Positions 1 to 7,889 of a stretch of DNA of 64,000 nt are shown here, piece by piece. Source of the stretch: DTKD01 sp050948905 (lineage in GTDB: Bacteria > Armatimonadota > UBA5829); NCBI GenBank assembly GCA_050948905.1, contig JBMNES010000001.1, forward strand, positions 1,426,001 through 1,490,000, written 5' to 3'. The translations under genes and the position numbers were made by a program. The notes below the pieces were generated by a model. That model saw nothing but the letters and a program-made list of their open reading frames with translations, made no database searches and was not told the origin of the DNA. The first letter of the stretch is position 1. Each line of letters begins with the position of its first letter.

Positions 1-21
1 CGAGTAGCGAACTAATGCAGT

Positions 22-55
22 TGTGGCCGGGCATCAACCCGGCCACATAGTTTTT
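22..55 (+). terminator. Intrinsic terminator of a gene left of the window
   Basis: A 10-bp perfect stem (TGTGGCCGGG, 22-31, with CCCGGCCACA, 38-47) has a 6-nt loop. TAG and five T residues (51-55) follow on the plus strand. No T-run follows on the minus strand, so it most likely ends a rightward gene outside the window, although it may also stop transcripts of the leftward oxidoreductase. Confidence 0.7.
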
Positions 56-82
56 ATGTGATTAGAAAGCATGCTAAAGGTG

Positions 83-1078
83 TCAGTCCACCTGCACCAC
101 TTTTCCCGTCTCAAGTGACTCTATCCCCGCTGCTATCACCTTTTGCGCCGCCAGCCCATCGGCCCCTGAGCCGTCGATCTCCTCCGGCTTCGCGCCATCG
201 ACGATCTGCTGCACAAAACAGTTAATTCGCTCGGCAAACGTATCGCTGAAATCGCGATACCCGCCGAATACCGGGTTGGTATACACCGATTTGACCAGGT
301 CTCCCGCGGGATAAAGCGTCGCCTCTCGCCACATATCGTCGACTACAAATCGACCCTTGATTCCCGCCACCTCGCATCGCTCCATAGGGTGGCCGCGCTC
401 TATATCGTAGCTGCTCGTAAGATGCCCGACAATGCCGTTTTTAAAGCGCATGTTAAACGAAGCAGTGGACCATATCTCCCGGCCCGTCGCCTTCATCGCA
501 AAGCACTGCACAGCCTCCACATCCCCGCAAAAATGCCGCATCATATCAACAGAGTGCGGGTTCAGCGCCTTTAAGTGAAAATAAGGAGAGTCGAAAGTGT
601 CCGGTCTGCCGATCCACAGAGCCATGTTAACGAACAGCAGTTCACCAATACGGCCTTCATCAAGCCAGCTTTTGGCCAGCCGCGCCGCAGGAGTAAATCG
701 GTGATTGAAATCAATGCCGAAGCACCTGTTCTTCTCTTTCGCCACCCGAACCATCTCTGCGGCTTTGTCTATCTCATTGCAAATCGGCTTCTCACACAGC
801 ACGTGACAGCCCGCGTTGAGCGCCTGTATAGTCGGCTCGTAGTGGTCGCTGGAGTACTCGAACCCACCAGTGGTAATGCTGCACAAATCAGGTTTCAATT
901 CCCTCAGCATTTCATCTACGTCGATGAAATGCATCACCCCGAACCGCTGGCCTGCGCCTACCGCCCGATCTTCGAGCAGGTCGCATACTCCAACAAGCTC
1001 GACATTCGAATTCATCCGATAAATATCGGCATGCAGGTTCCCGATCGGCCCCATACCGATTACTGCTGTTTTAATCAT
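83..1078 (-). CDS. Gfo/Idh/MocA family oxidoreductase
   Basis: 331 residues, normal length for the family. The N-terminus is a Rossmann nucleotide-binding fold (VIGMGPIGNLHADIY, residues 6-20) followed by an acidic residue after strand 2 (GVCDLLEDRA). The family EKP motif is present (HVLCEKPICNE, near residue 95), carrying the conserved catalytic lysine. The C-terminal half fits the alpha/beta substrate domain. Members oxidise or reduce sugars, inositols or glycosyl groups with NAD(P); the substrate cannot be read from sequence. It is downstream of the sulfatase-fold and isomerase genes on the same strand, separated by a repeat-filled gap, which suggests a carbohydrate role. No signal peptide, so cytoplasmic. 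Confidence 0.9.
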   Translation of the reverse strand: MIKTAVIGMGPIGNLHADIYRMNSNVELVGVCDLLEDRAVGAGQRFGVMHFIDVDEMLRELKPDLCSITTGGFEYSSDHYEPTIQALNAGCHVLCEKPICNEIDKAAEMVRVAKEKNRCFGIDFNHRFTPAARLAKSWLDEGRIGELLFVNMALWIGRPDTFDSPYFHLKALNPHSVDMMRHFCGDVEAVQCFAMKATGREIWSTASFNMRFKNGIVGHLTSSYDIERGHPMERCEVAGIKGRFVVDDMWREATLYPAGDLVKSVYTNPVFGGYRDFSDTFAERINCFVQQIVDGAKPEEIDGSGADGLAAQKVIAAGIESLETGKVVQVD

Positions 1079-1109
1079 TTTATTTGCCTTGATTTATGCA
1101 ATTTATGTC

Positions 1110-1262
1110 ATCCCGCGAAGTCGCAGGATCACGCCCCAATCCCGTCATTTCGAGCGCAGCGAGTCGCAGGATGACGCCCAATCCCCGTCATTTCGAGCGC
1201 AGCGAGAAATCTGCTTTTTCCGGCTTTCGCTCTTTTCGCGTTTTCGCGTTTACATTCCCGCG
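1110..1262. repeat. GTCATTTCGAGC repeats followed by a TTTCGCG tract
   Basis: Two copies of the element GTCATTTCGAGCGCAGCGAG lie at about 1145 and 1188, the second continuing as AAATCTGCTTTTT. A pyrimidine-rich tract with the phrases GGCTTTCGCTCTTTTCGCG and TTTTCGCGTTT follows up to 1255. The same composite recurs near 15.4, 17.7, 27.9, 37.4 and 62.6 kb. Open frames across it translate as RHFERSEKSAF or SFRAQREICF, a phrase I recall from spurious ORFs in many genomes. I see no gene here. Confidence 0.85.
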
Positions 1263-1263
1263 C

Positions 1264-2670
1264 CTAAAGCTTCTCCTGACCCCTCTGAGTCTTTAGTTCC
1301 TTCGCCTGCAAAGCCTCTGCTGTCACGGCAGAGCCGATATACAAAGTATTATAAGCCTCGTCGCTGCTTGTGAACTGAACCCCGCGGCCGTGCCAGTTGA
1401 GGTTGGTGAATATCGGGTTCTTGCGCCCGGTTTCGCTCTCACGCTTCTTAATCCAGTTGTTCATCCGCGTATCCAGCATCGCCACCACTTCCGGGTTCTG
1501 CTCCGCTACGTTGTCGTTCTCATCCGGGTCTTTGAGCAGGTTATAGAGCTCGATTTCCGGTTTGTAGTGGAAATCCGGCTCCAGTGCGCGGATATACTTC
1601 CACTCCGGGGTTCTCCAGCCGTGCTTGCGCATCCAGGTGCTCTCGGTTAAATAATACTCCGGCTCCTGCACGCGCGGCTTGCCCTCAAATAGCGGCACCA
1701 GGCTGCGTCCGTCGAAATCGATTCCAGATTTGATGTCCATCACGTCAAGGATCGTCGGCATAATATCCTTGGTGTGAACATAGTCATCGAACCTCATACC
1801 CGGCTCTATTTTCCCCGGCAGGTGGAAGATTAGCGGGATATGCAGAGTCGGGTCATACAGCCCGTGATGGTCGAAGTAGCACTCGTGATCGTAGAGCGTC
1901 TCGCCGTGGTCGGAGTCTATGACGATCAGCGTCTCACCCTCTATCCCCAGCGATCGCACGGTCTCGAATATATTTGCTATACAGGTGTCCATATACGCAA
2001 CCGCGCCGTCATATTGCGCGATGATATAATCCTTGTCGGTGCAGTTCGGCGGGAACCAGCTTGCGAAGTAGTCGCAGAACGGCTTGAACTTCATCACCGG
2101 GTCCAGGGATCGGTTCTCAGGGTCGAACTCGTTCTTATCGTAGAAAAGTCTCTCAAACGGCGACGGCGGCAGGTAAGGCGAGTGCGGGTCCATATGCCTC
2201 AAAAACAGAAAGAAAGGCTTATCGCCAGCCGCTAACTCCTTAAGCTCAGGTATCGTGACCGCGTTAAGATTTTCGGCCTTAGGACTTCTGCCGGACCCGA
2301 AATCACCCCATCCGCTGAAGTCTATATACTTCTGAAAACCCCTCGATGCCTGATTGCCGCTGAATCCTACGCAGGTCGTGTTATACCCGTTCTCGCCGAG
2401 CACTTCGGCCAGGGTTTTAACGTGTGATCCAAGCGGGCCTTCATGCCGCAGCGCGACCACGTCGGTGCCGAATACATCCATCCCGGTCAGCATTGAACCG
2501 TAGCCCGGTGTTGTGGGAATCGACGGGCTGAAGCAGTTGGTAAAGACGGCTCCATTCGCCGCGAATTTGTCGATGTGCGGCGTGGTCAATCTGTGATAGC
2601 CGTAAAGGCTCATATGATCCGCCCGCAGGCTGTCGATCCCGACGAGAATCAAATTAGGTTTTTTTGCCAT
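1264..2670 (-). CDS. Sulfatase-fold hydrolase with Thr at the formylglycine position
   Basis: 468 residues of the alkaline-phosphatase/sulfatase superfamily. The N-terminal metal region is NLILVGIDSLRADH (residues 6-19), and a second metal motif is VIDSDHGETLYDH in the middle. The segment aligned with the sulfatase signature C/S-x-P-x-R is T53-T-P-G-Y57, followed by LTG at 61-63, so the residue normally converted to formylglycine is Thr and the Arg is Tyr. Thr is a nucleophile in phosphodiesterase and phosphotransferase branches of this superfamily, so sulfate ester hydrolysis is doubtful. No signal peptide is evident. It is 34 bp downstream of the isomerase-like gene and probably cotranscribed. 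Confidence 0.85.
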   Translation of the reverse strand: MAKKPNLILVGIDSLRADHMSLYGYHRLTTPHIDKFAANGAVFTNCFSPSIPTTPGYGSMLTGMDVFGTDVVALRHEGPLGSHVKTLAEVLGENGYNTTCVGFSGNQASRGFQKYIDFSGWGDFGSGRSPKAENLNAVTIPELKELAAGDKPFFLFLRHMDPHSPYLPPSPFERLFYDKNEFDPENRSLDPVMKFKPFCDYFASWFPPNCTDKDYIIAQYDGAVAYMDTCIANIFETVRSLGIEGETLIVIDSDHGETLYDHECYFDHHGLYDPTLHIPLIFHLPGKIEPGMRFDDYVHTKDIMPTILDVMDIKSGIDFDGRSLVPLFEGKPRVQEPEYYLTESTWMRKHGWRTPEWKYIRALEPDFHYKPEIELYNLLKDPDENDNVAEQNPEVVAMLDTRMNNWIKKRESETGRKNPIFTNLNWHGRGVQFTSSDEAYNTLYIGSAVTAEALQAKELKTQRGQEKL

Positions 2671-2704
2671 CAGAAATCCTCAATTCAAGGTATTAATTGC
2701 TATA

Positions 2705-3514
2705 TTATCTAGCGCCGAGCGACTTCAGGCACGCATTCAAATAGCCGTAGCTCTCGGCAGCGATTATTGTAACTTCGGTCAGGTCAGACTCTCCGGCACC
2801 GATTACCTCCAGGTTCACCGGGCCGTTATATCCGCCCTCCACCATAACCCGGCAGTAGGCCATCAAGTCGATGTCCCCTCGGCCGCAAGCCTGATCGCGT
2901 GGGGCTCCAGGAGATGAGCCGGGGCCTTTGCAGTCGCGGATATGAATGTGCTTCGTCCTCGCCAGAACCGGCCTCAGTGCCTCTGCAGGAACCTCACCAG
3001 CGCGATGAATATGGCTCGGATCCATATCGACCCCAAAAGCCGGGGAAGTTACCTTCTCCATAGCCCGCAGCGTGGTAGGGGTGCTATAAATAGATGCCCC
3101 AACGTGCGCTTTGCAGCACAGCGCCACTCCGAAACTCTCCGCCAATTCGGCCATTTTAGCGATCATATCGGTCTGCCGCTGGAAGTCCTCTTCCACATCC
3201 TTTGTCCCACCGGGGCCGATATTCACCACGGGAATTCCAATTTCCGAAGCCGCCTCGAAGGCTTTAGTCAATCTGCCTTCGTCCAGCGCGGCCTCCTCCA
3301 TAGCCAGAAACTCCAACCCGTTGTCGGAAACAATCTGCTTCAACTCAGCGGCCTGAGCTTTCCAGTTATCCAGCTCCAGATGCTCGCACATCCCCTGAAT
3401 AGCGGAAATCTCGACCCCGTCGTAACCCGCCGCTTTAATCGTCTTAGCGGCAGTGGCAAAATCGAATCCGGCGAACAAAACGGAGTTTACTCCGAGTTTA
3501 ATCATTGCATCCAT
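2705..3514 (-). CDS. Sugar phosphate isomerase/epimerase (AP endonuclease 2-like TIM barrel)
   Basis: 269 residues matching the xylose-isomerase-like TIM barrel family. Visible hallmarks are an early GYDGVEIS strand, acidic metal-site candidates in EEAALDEGR, DMDPSHIHRAG in the middle and HIHIRDCKG followed by VNLEVIGAGE towards the C-terminus. Such proteins isomerise or epimerise keto-sugars, inosose or hydroxypyruvate; the substrate is not determinable here. The frame opens MDAMIKLGVNS; the second Met may be the true start. A good promoter lies just upstream, so this gene probably heads a leftward unit with the sulfatase-fold and oxidoreductase genes. Confidence 0.85.
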   Translation of the reverse strand: MDAMIKLGVNSVLFAGFDFATAAKTIKAAGYDGVEISAIQGMCEHLELDNWKAQAAELKQIVSDNGLEFLAMEEAALDEGRLTKAFEAASEIGIPVVNIGPGGTKDVEEDFQRQTDMIAKMAELAESFGVALCCKAHVGASIYSTPTTLRAMEKVTSPAFGVDMDPSHIHRAGEVPAEALRPVLARTKHIHIRDCKGPGSSPGAPRDQACGRGDIDLMAYCRVMVEGGYNGPVNLEVIGAGESDLTEVTIIAAESYGYLNACLKSLGAR

Positions 3515-3546
3515 CCTTCGTAGAATAATAAGTCCGTTCTCTAGCC

Positions 3547-3575
3547 AGTATAAAAGTGCTGAACTCTACTGTCAA
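3547..3575 (-). promoter_or_regulatory. Sigma-70-type promoter for the isomerase gene
   Basis: On the minus strand a perfect TTGACA (3570-3575) is followed after 17 nt by TATACT (3547-3552). The start codon lies about 33 nt downstream of the -10. The same TTGACA/TATACT pairing recurs before the cytochrome gene, tRNA-Glu and the Tyr/Pro-rich protein in this window. Confidence 0.7.
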
Positions 3576-3618
3576 CTTGAGCTGGCGACCACACTTCGGT
3601 TGCCTGCCGAAGTCTAAG

Positions 3619-3682
3619 ATGAGTGGCGATCTCCGAATCGCCACCCCAAGACCAATCCGGCGATCTCCGAATCGCCGCCTCA
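3619..3682. repeat. Two CGATCTCCGAATCG stem-loop repeats
   Basis: Copy 1: GTGGCGAT (3623-3630), loop CTCCGA, ATCGCCAC (3637-3644). Copy 2: GGCGAT (3659-3664), the same loop, ATCGCC (3671-3676). Arms are perfect complements around an identical loop. Related copies are at 33.7, 37.1 and 61.1 kb with different but still complementary arms. Confidence 0.85.
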
Positions 3683-3690
3683 AAACCGCG

Positions 3691-5457
3691 CTATTCCGCC
3701 AAATACCTGTCTCTCGCCATTCCCTTCATCAGCGACACATCGTCTGCAAGAGTCTTCTGAGCGGCCTTATATTTATCAGGAAACGCCTTGCCCATCCTCG
3801 CAGACAGGTCCTCAAGATACCTGATATACCCCTCCAGAATCGGCCGGCTGTGCTTCAGAGCCACCAATTTCGAGAAGTTCTCCCGCACGGGGTTAAGTCC
3901 TGTATTCGGCTTGCCCAGTATAATGAACCCCGGATACACCTCAACGAGTTCCCGCAGCAGATCACGCTTTTCAGGGGCGCTCTCCAGGTGAAGTATCGCC
4001 TGTTGGATCGACCGTTCGGGGTCGTAATTATACGGATTATAAGCGTAATCAGCGCATGTCAGCAGAGGAATGCGGTTCACCTCATTTTGAGTATACAATG
4101 GATTGCCCATATACCCGTCTACAACCTCGCACAGATCAGGGTCGCGATTGACCAGCGGGCCAAGGTGCAGAGTCGGATGCCCATCGTTGACCGGGTAGTT
4201 ATCCCACAAAAACAGCCTGTGTTTTGAGATCCCCTTATACGACACCGCCGCCTGCCGGTTTACGTTGCCGACAACGCTGTTGCCGGTCCAGAACAGATAT
4301 ACGTCCTTATCCAGCTCTTTTGCCAGTTTTTCCAGATATGGTCTCGCCTCGGCGTCGGTTCCGTCCCCCCAATAAGCAGTAGGTGTGAATATCATCTGTG
4401 CCGATGGGTCATTTGCCCTGAGACGTTTGAAAATCTCATTTACGACCTTCGCCTGCCCCGATGCGTCGATGCCTTGCGAGATATCGTCGAGGGAGATATT
4501 GAACCACTTCACCCCCAACCCCTGCATCCACGAATAATGCTTCCAAAGCTGGTCTATATCCGCCATCGAGTCATATTGCAACGGGCGCTTACTGAAAAGA
4601 TTGGGGTTCATACTGAAACAAAAAGCGATGCCGTTTTTCTCGCACTGCCGGACTATATTCTCATAAGCCGACTTCTTAGGTGCCGGCAAGTCCTCCCACC
4701 ACCGGTTCACTTCCGGGTTACCCCACGAATAGTTCTCGATGTCGCACATGCTTCCGTAGCAATTCATCAGGAAGTTCATTTTATACTTCGCCATCACCGG
4801 AATCTCGGCCAAATACTGCTCCGGAGTCCACAACCAGCCCTTCGTCCCGCGCCAGGCAAACCCCGGCTTTTTGCCGGCAGGCAGAGGCTCAGGGTATTCT
4901 CTGATCTGTGCGGGGAGGTTGAACCAGAAATCCTTTAATATGTTACGTCTGAATACGTGGCCCGTTTCGGCAATGGCTACTTTGGCGACCATAAACCACG
5001 GCGGCCTGCCCAGGTTGCCGTCTTTCTCTGTACAGGTAATTTTTATCTCGTTATCTCCGGTCTTCAACAGATCACGGCTGACAGGATATGTCTGTGTCTC
5101 CCATTTGGCGTCAGGGAACTTGCTCGGCCCGGAGAAAATGGTCGCGCCGTTTAACTCTATTGAAATCCCACACTTCTCTTTGTAGTCGTCGTCTCTGCCC
5201 TTTACGTAAAGGACAACTTCTTCTGTGACGGGTTTTGAAATGGTAAACTTCGCCGACATAGTCGATCGATTGCCTGTGGGTTGAGCATAGACGTAGTTGA
5301 CATCAATCTCCCCGTATTTAATCGACCCGAAAAGGTCTGCTGCGCCGCCGATTAGATCGGTGCCTGTCAACTCTACTACAGGCTCACCGCCGTAGACAGG
5401 CAAAACAAACAAAACCGTCAAAAGTGTGGTTATGAGCAACATCGCCCGAACTGTCAC
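3691..5457 (-). CDS. Secreted GH84-like (O-GlcNAcase/hyaluronidase type) glycosidase
   Basis: 588 residues from a GTG at 5457, chosen because GGAGG lies 8 nt upstream and the product then opens with a signal peptide (MLLITTLLTVLFVLP). After an N-terminal beta-rich region of about 150 residues comes a TIM barrel with GH84-like landmarks: YKMNFLMNCYGS, the paired aspartates in WFNISLDDIS (the acid/base and oxazoline-stabilising pair of GH84), FWTGNSVVG and LWDNYPVND. In that family these residues cleave terminal beta-N-acetylglucosamine by substrate assistance. The protein is probably periplasmic or surface-exposed. Its own promoter is not obvious. The neighbourhood suggests breakdown of amino-sugar-containing polymers, which is inference. 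Confidence 0.82.
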   Translation of the reverse strand: MTVRAMLLITTLLTVLFVLPVYGGEPVVELTGTDLIGGAADLFGSIKYGEIDVNYVYAQPTGNRSTMSAKFTISKPVTEEVVLYVKGRDDDYKEKCGISIELNGATIFSGPSKFPDAKWETQTYPVSRDLLKTGDNEIKITCTEKDGNLGRPPWFMVAKVAIAETGHVFRRNILKDFWFNLPAQIREYPEPLPAGKKPGFAWRGTKGWLWTPEQYLAEIPVMAKYKMNFLMNCYGSMCDIENYSWGNPEVNRWWEDLPAPKKSAYENIVRQCEKNGIAFCFSMNPNLFSKRPLQYDSMADIDQLWKHYSWMQGLGVKWFNISLDDISQGIDASGQAKVVNEIFKRLRANDPSAQMIFTPTAYWGDGTDAEARPYLEKLAKELDKDVYLFWTGNSVVGNVNRQAAVSYKGISKHRLFLWDNYPVNDGHPTLHLGPLVNRDPDLCEVVDGYMGNPLYTQNEVNRIPLLTCADYAYNPYNYDPERSIQQAILHLESAPEKRDLLRELVEVYPGFIILGKPNTGLNPVRENFSKLVALKHSRPILEGYIRYLEDLSARMGKAFPDKYKAAQKTLADDVSLMKGMARDRYLAE

Positions 5458-5656
5458 TATTACATCCTCCGCTAATTCCGTTCCTATACTAACATTACAC
5501 ATTACAACATAGCTCGACAATACCCTCCTGTCTAAACAACATTAAACGGCAGCTCACCAATAATTGGCACACTTCGTGCAACGTTTATTAGGGGAGCTGG
5601 ATTTGCTTTGCGAAACCGCGCGTTTAAAACTTATCCGGCTGGAAAGGATAGAAGAC

Positions 5657-6451
5657 GTGTCTAAGACCATTTTCGTCACAACGCTGATTGTTATACTGGT
5701 CGCCTTCTGCAGCCTCGCTTATGCAGCGGTGCCGATCACTCTGACCGATTTTCTTGGCCCGAACAGTGTCGTCAACATAGACGCCTACACCCAGGCGGGT
5801 GTATATGAGTGGCTTGTGGATGGGGTCAATCATATCAATCAGAATTCATACTGGTTCAGAATTGGCGACGGCGACATCACTCCGATCACCGCGTTGGGCA
5901 CGCCCACTATCATACCTACTCTGGATATGATGTGCGATGTGCTATACTCGGGGGACATGTTGGACGTGCAGATCAGCTATATGCTTATGGGCGCCGCTGA
6001 GGGCAGCGGACAGTCCGACATCGGGCAGATTGTCTCAATTACCAACAAATCCGGGGAGATTCTCGACCTGCATTGGTATGAATACCTCAACCTCGACCTT
6101 AACGGCATATCCAGTGGTCAGACAGGGGATCTGAGTGACTCGACTCTTACCCAGACCCTGGGCGCGACGCAGTCTATGCTGAGCCTTCTGACTGTCCCCG
6201 ACCTTGTTGAGGTTGGCGACGCGGCGACACTTCTTGGCAAGCTGAACTCTAACGGCACATTCGTTGACAACGCTTACTACGAAGGGGATGTTGCCGGCGT
6301 ATTCCAGTGGAATGTGTTGCTTGATGACTCCTGGATGATGAGCCAGGACAACGCCCTCTTCGGTGGCGCTGCGGTGCCGGAGCCTTCTTCACTTTTGGCG
6401 CTGGCAGGTTTTGCCGGGTTGGTGCCGTTGATGAGAAGGCGATCCGCATAA
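5657..6451 (+). CDS. PEP-CTERM surface protein, member 1 of the shared-domain trio
   Basis: 264 residues from a GTG at 5657, preceded by GGAAAGGA. This start gives a clean signal peptide (SKTIFVTTLIVILVAFCSLA); a longer frame from 5564 would bury it. The body (about residues 25-240) shares a domain with the next two genes: the pattern YEW-x2-DGVNH-x5-YWFRIGDG, then LDLHWYEYLNLDLNG and the ending DDSWMMSQDNALFG. The C-terminus is a textbook PEP-CTERM signal: VPEPSS, a hydrophobic helix (LLALAGFAGLVPL) and MRRRSA. Such tails are recognised by an exosortase, which is not in this window. Function of the domain is unknown. A strong terminator follows. Confidence 0.85.
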   Translation: MSKTIFVTTLIVILVAFCSLAYAAVPITLTDFLGPNSVVNIDAYTQAGVYEWLVDGVNHINQNSYWFRIGDGDITPITALGTPTIIPTLDMMCDVLYSGDMLDVQISYMLMGAAEGSGQSDIGQIVSITNKSGEILDLHWYEYLNLDLNGISSGQTGDLSDSTLTQTLGATQSMLSLLTVPDLVEVGDAATLLGKLNSNGTFVDNAYYEGDVAGVFQWNVLLDDSWMMSQDNALFGGAAVPEPSSLLALAGFAGLVPLMRRRSA

Positions 6452-6486
6452 TTCAATTAAAACAACCATATTATTCTCAATATGTG

Positions 6487-6515
6487 CAGGGCGCTCGACT
6501 GAGCGCCCTGTTTTT
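6487..6515 (+). terminator. Intrinsic terminator after the first PEP-CTERM gene
   Basis: A 10-bp perfect stem, CAGGGCGCTC (6487-6496) with GAGCGCCCTG (6501-6510), has a GACT loop and is followed by TTTTT. Confidence 0.9.
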
Positions 6516-6609
6516 CGGCTTAAGGGCGTTCAAATATATAGATGAGCTTCGGCCGCACTGCATAAACCTTACCAAACTGCAAGAAATGAGAAAATAAATA
6601 GGCTGTACG

Positions 6610-6640
6610 TTAACACAAACCTGAAATCTCATGCTATAAT
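6610..6640 (+). promoter_or_regulatory. Promoter of the second PEP-CTERM gene
   Basis: TTAACA (6610-6615) and a consensus TATAAT (6635-6640) are separated by 19 nt. Start codon GTG is at 6767, leaving an untranslated leader of about 120 nt, unusually long for this window. Confidence 0.6.
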
Positions 6641-6647
6641 AAATTAT

Positions 6648-6766
6648 TAAAATAAGAGACCGCATAGTGGCGCATAAATAGCCCGCCTGCCTAAAATCGT
6701 GCAGTATAAGACAGCCGGGCGAACTAATGACGCACACTAATTAAGCGGCGAACACATTGGAAGGAA
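6648..6766 (+). promoter_or_regulatory. Candidate structured 5' leader of the second PEP-CTERM gene
   Basis: The leader contains GCCCG (from about 6679) complementary to CGGGC (from about 6716), with a CTG/CAG helix inside the loop and an unpaired CCTAAAA. Phrases such as GCGCATAAATAGCC, GCCTAAAA and AGCCGGG loosely recall the 3' half of GEMM (cyclic-di-GMP-I) riboswitches, but the conserved GGCAAACC and GAAA tetraloop are not clearly present. I call it only a possible regulatory RNA. Confidence 0.25.
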
Positions 6767-7573
6767 GTGAATAAGGTGTTTAAGATAGGATTATCGGCAA
6801 TTCTATTGGCGCTGCTGCTCGTCACGGCGAGCCTGGCAGTGAACGCAGACCCCATCACGCTGACCGACGCATTCGGCCCTAACAGCACAGTAAATATCGA
6901 CGCCACTACCCAGGCGGGAGTCTACGAGTGGATCATCGACGGAGTCAACCATATGAGTCAGAACTCATACTGGTTTAGAATTGGCGATGGCCCCATCACT
7001 CCCATCACAGCGCTCGGCGCCCCGACTATAACCCCTGTTCTGGACATGATGTGTGAGGTTCTATACTCCGGGCAGCTGTTTGACGCGAAGATCAGCTACA
7101 TGCTGATGGGCGCGGATGAGGACAGCGGACAGTCTGACCTCGCCCAGATACTCTCGATCACAAATAACTCCGACTCGGTTCTGGATTTGCATTTCTATGA
7201 GTATATCAACCTCGACCTCAACGGCACAGCGGCTGGGCAGGTCGGAACACTCGACACGTCGTCGACATTCACTCAAACCTTCGGTTCTACTGAGTCGATG
7301 CTGAGCTTCATCGACATCCCGGACCTTATCGAAATCGGCGATGCGACGACGCTTCTCGGCAAGCTCAACGGCAATATAAGTCTGGTTGCGAACGATTACT
7401 ATGCGGGAGATGTCGCCTGCATAGCGCAATGGAATGTTTATCTCGACGATTCGTGGATGATGAGCCAGGACAACGCACTCTTCGCCGACCCCACTTTGCC
7501 GGAACCTGCCTCGATTTTCGCACTGGCGGGCATGATCGGCTTGCTGCCGTTGATGCGCAGACGCAAAAACTAA
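6767..7573 (+). CDS. PEP-CTERM surface protein, member 2 of the shared-domain trio
   Basis: 268 residues from GTG 6767 with GGAAGG just upstream. A signal peptide (FKIGLSAILLALLLVTASLA) precedes the mature start at about NADPITLTD. It aligns along its whole length with the preceding gene product, including YEWIIDGVNHM, YWFRIGDGP, LDLHFYEYINLDLNG, IPDLIEIGDATTLLGKLNG and DDSWMMSQDNALF. The PEP-CTERM tail is LPEPAS, a hydrophobic helix, and MRRRKN. The two genes are clearly tandem duplicates, but each has its own terminator and this one has its own promoter and leader, so they can be expressed independently. The role of the domain is unknown; location should be the outer surface. Confidence 0.87.
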   Translation: MNKVFKIGLSAILLALLLVTASLAVNADPITLTDAFGPNSTVNIDATTQAGVYEWIIDGVNHMSQNSYWFRIGDGPITPITALGAPTITPVLDMMCEVLYSGQLFDAKISYMLMGADEDSGQSDLAQILSITNNSDSVLDLHFYEYINLDLNGTAAGQVGTLDTSSTFTQTFGSTESMLSFIDIPDLIEIGDATTLLGKLNGNISLVANDYYAGDVACIAQWNVYLDDSWMMSQDNALFADPTLPEPASIFALAGMIGLLPLMRRRKN

Positions 7574-7606
7574 TTCAAACAGTCACTTAACCTCAATATA
7601 TAAGCA

Positions 7607-7632
7607 GGGGAGCGCTTCGGCGCTCCTCTTTT
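7607..7632 (+). terminator. Intrinsic terminator after the second PEP-CTERM gene
   Basis: GGAGCGC (7609-7615) pairs with GCGCTCC (7620-7626) across a stabilising TTCG loop, followed by TCTTTTG. Confidence 0.8.
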
Positions 7633-7773
7633 GCTTTGCTTCTCGACACGTGATGATCACCTTAAATCATCAGCCAAAACACGTCATATCAACACGGTCA
7701 ATATGAACACATAAAGAAGATATGAGTCGACGATGACCCACGATTATGAAAATATCGAATAACTGGTATTAAG

Positions 7774-7858
7774 GACAGGTGGTAAGGTACTCAGCTTGCA
7801 AAATCTCCCTGAAAGGCTAGTGATTTGGGCGCAAACCGAACCTGGCAGCAAACCTGTC
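7774..7858 (+). promoter_or_regulatory. Candidate structured leader RNA before the SdrB-repeat gene
   Basis: Nested complementarities lie between the upstream terminator and the start at 7890. GACAGGT (7774-7780) pairs with ACCTGTC (7852-7858), AGGT (7785-7788) with ACCT (7840-7843), AAATC (7801-7805) with GATTT (7822-7826), and a small CCT/AGG hairpin sits inside. The last helix ends about 31 nt before the start codon, a layout typical of cis-regulatory RNA. I do not recognise the class. The rest of the 316-bp gap shows nothing further. Confidence 0.35.
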
Positions 7859-7889
7859 AAAATCAATCTAGAAGGGAAAATATTGTGTT

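Noticed and set aside
575..1174. 199-codon plus-strand frame opposite the Gfo/Idh/MocA gene
   Set aside because: Antisense shadow of a well-supported gene; no family features, and it extends into repeat DNA.
1089..1373. Plus-strand reading frame with HFERSE/FRAQRE peptides
   Set aside because: It is a translation of the GTCATTTCGAGC repeat and runs into the antisense of the sulfatase-fold gene; the same peptide appears at 17.7, 27.9, 37.4 and 62.9 kb.
83..5457. Classical sulfated-polysaccharide utilisation locus
   Set aside because: No SusC/D-like or transporter gene, and the only sulfatase-fold protein lacks the formylglycine Cys/Ser, so I keep only a general carbohydrate role.
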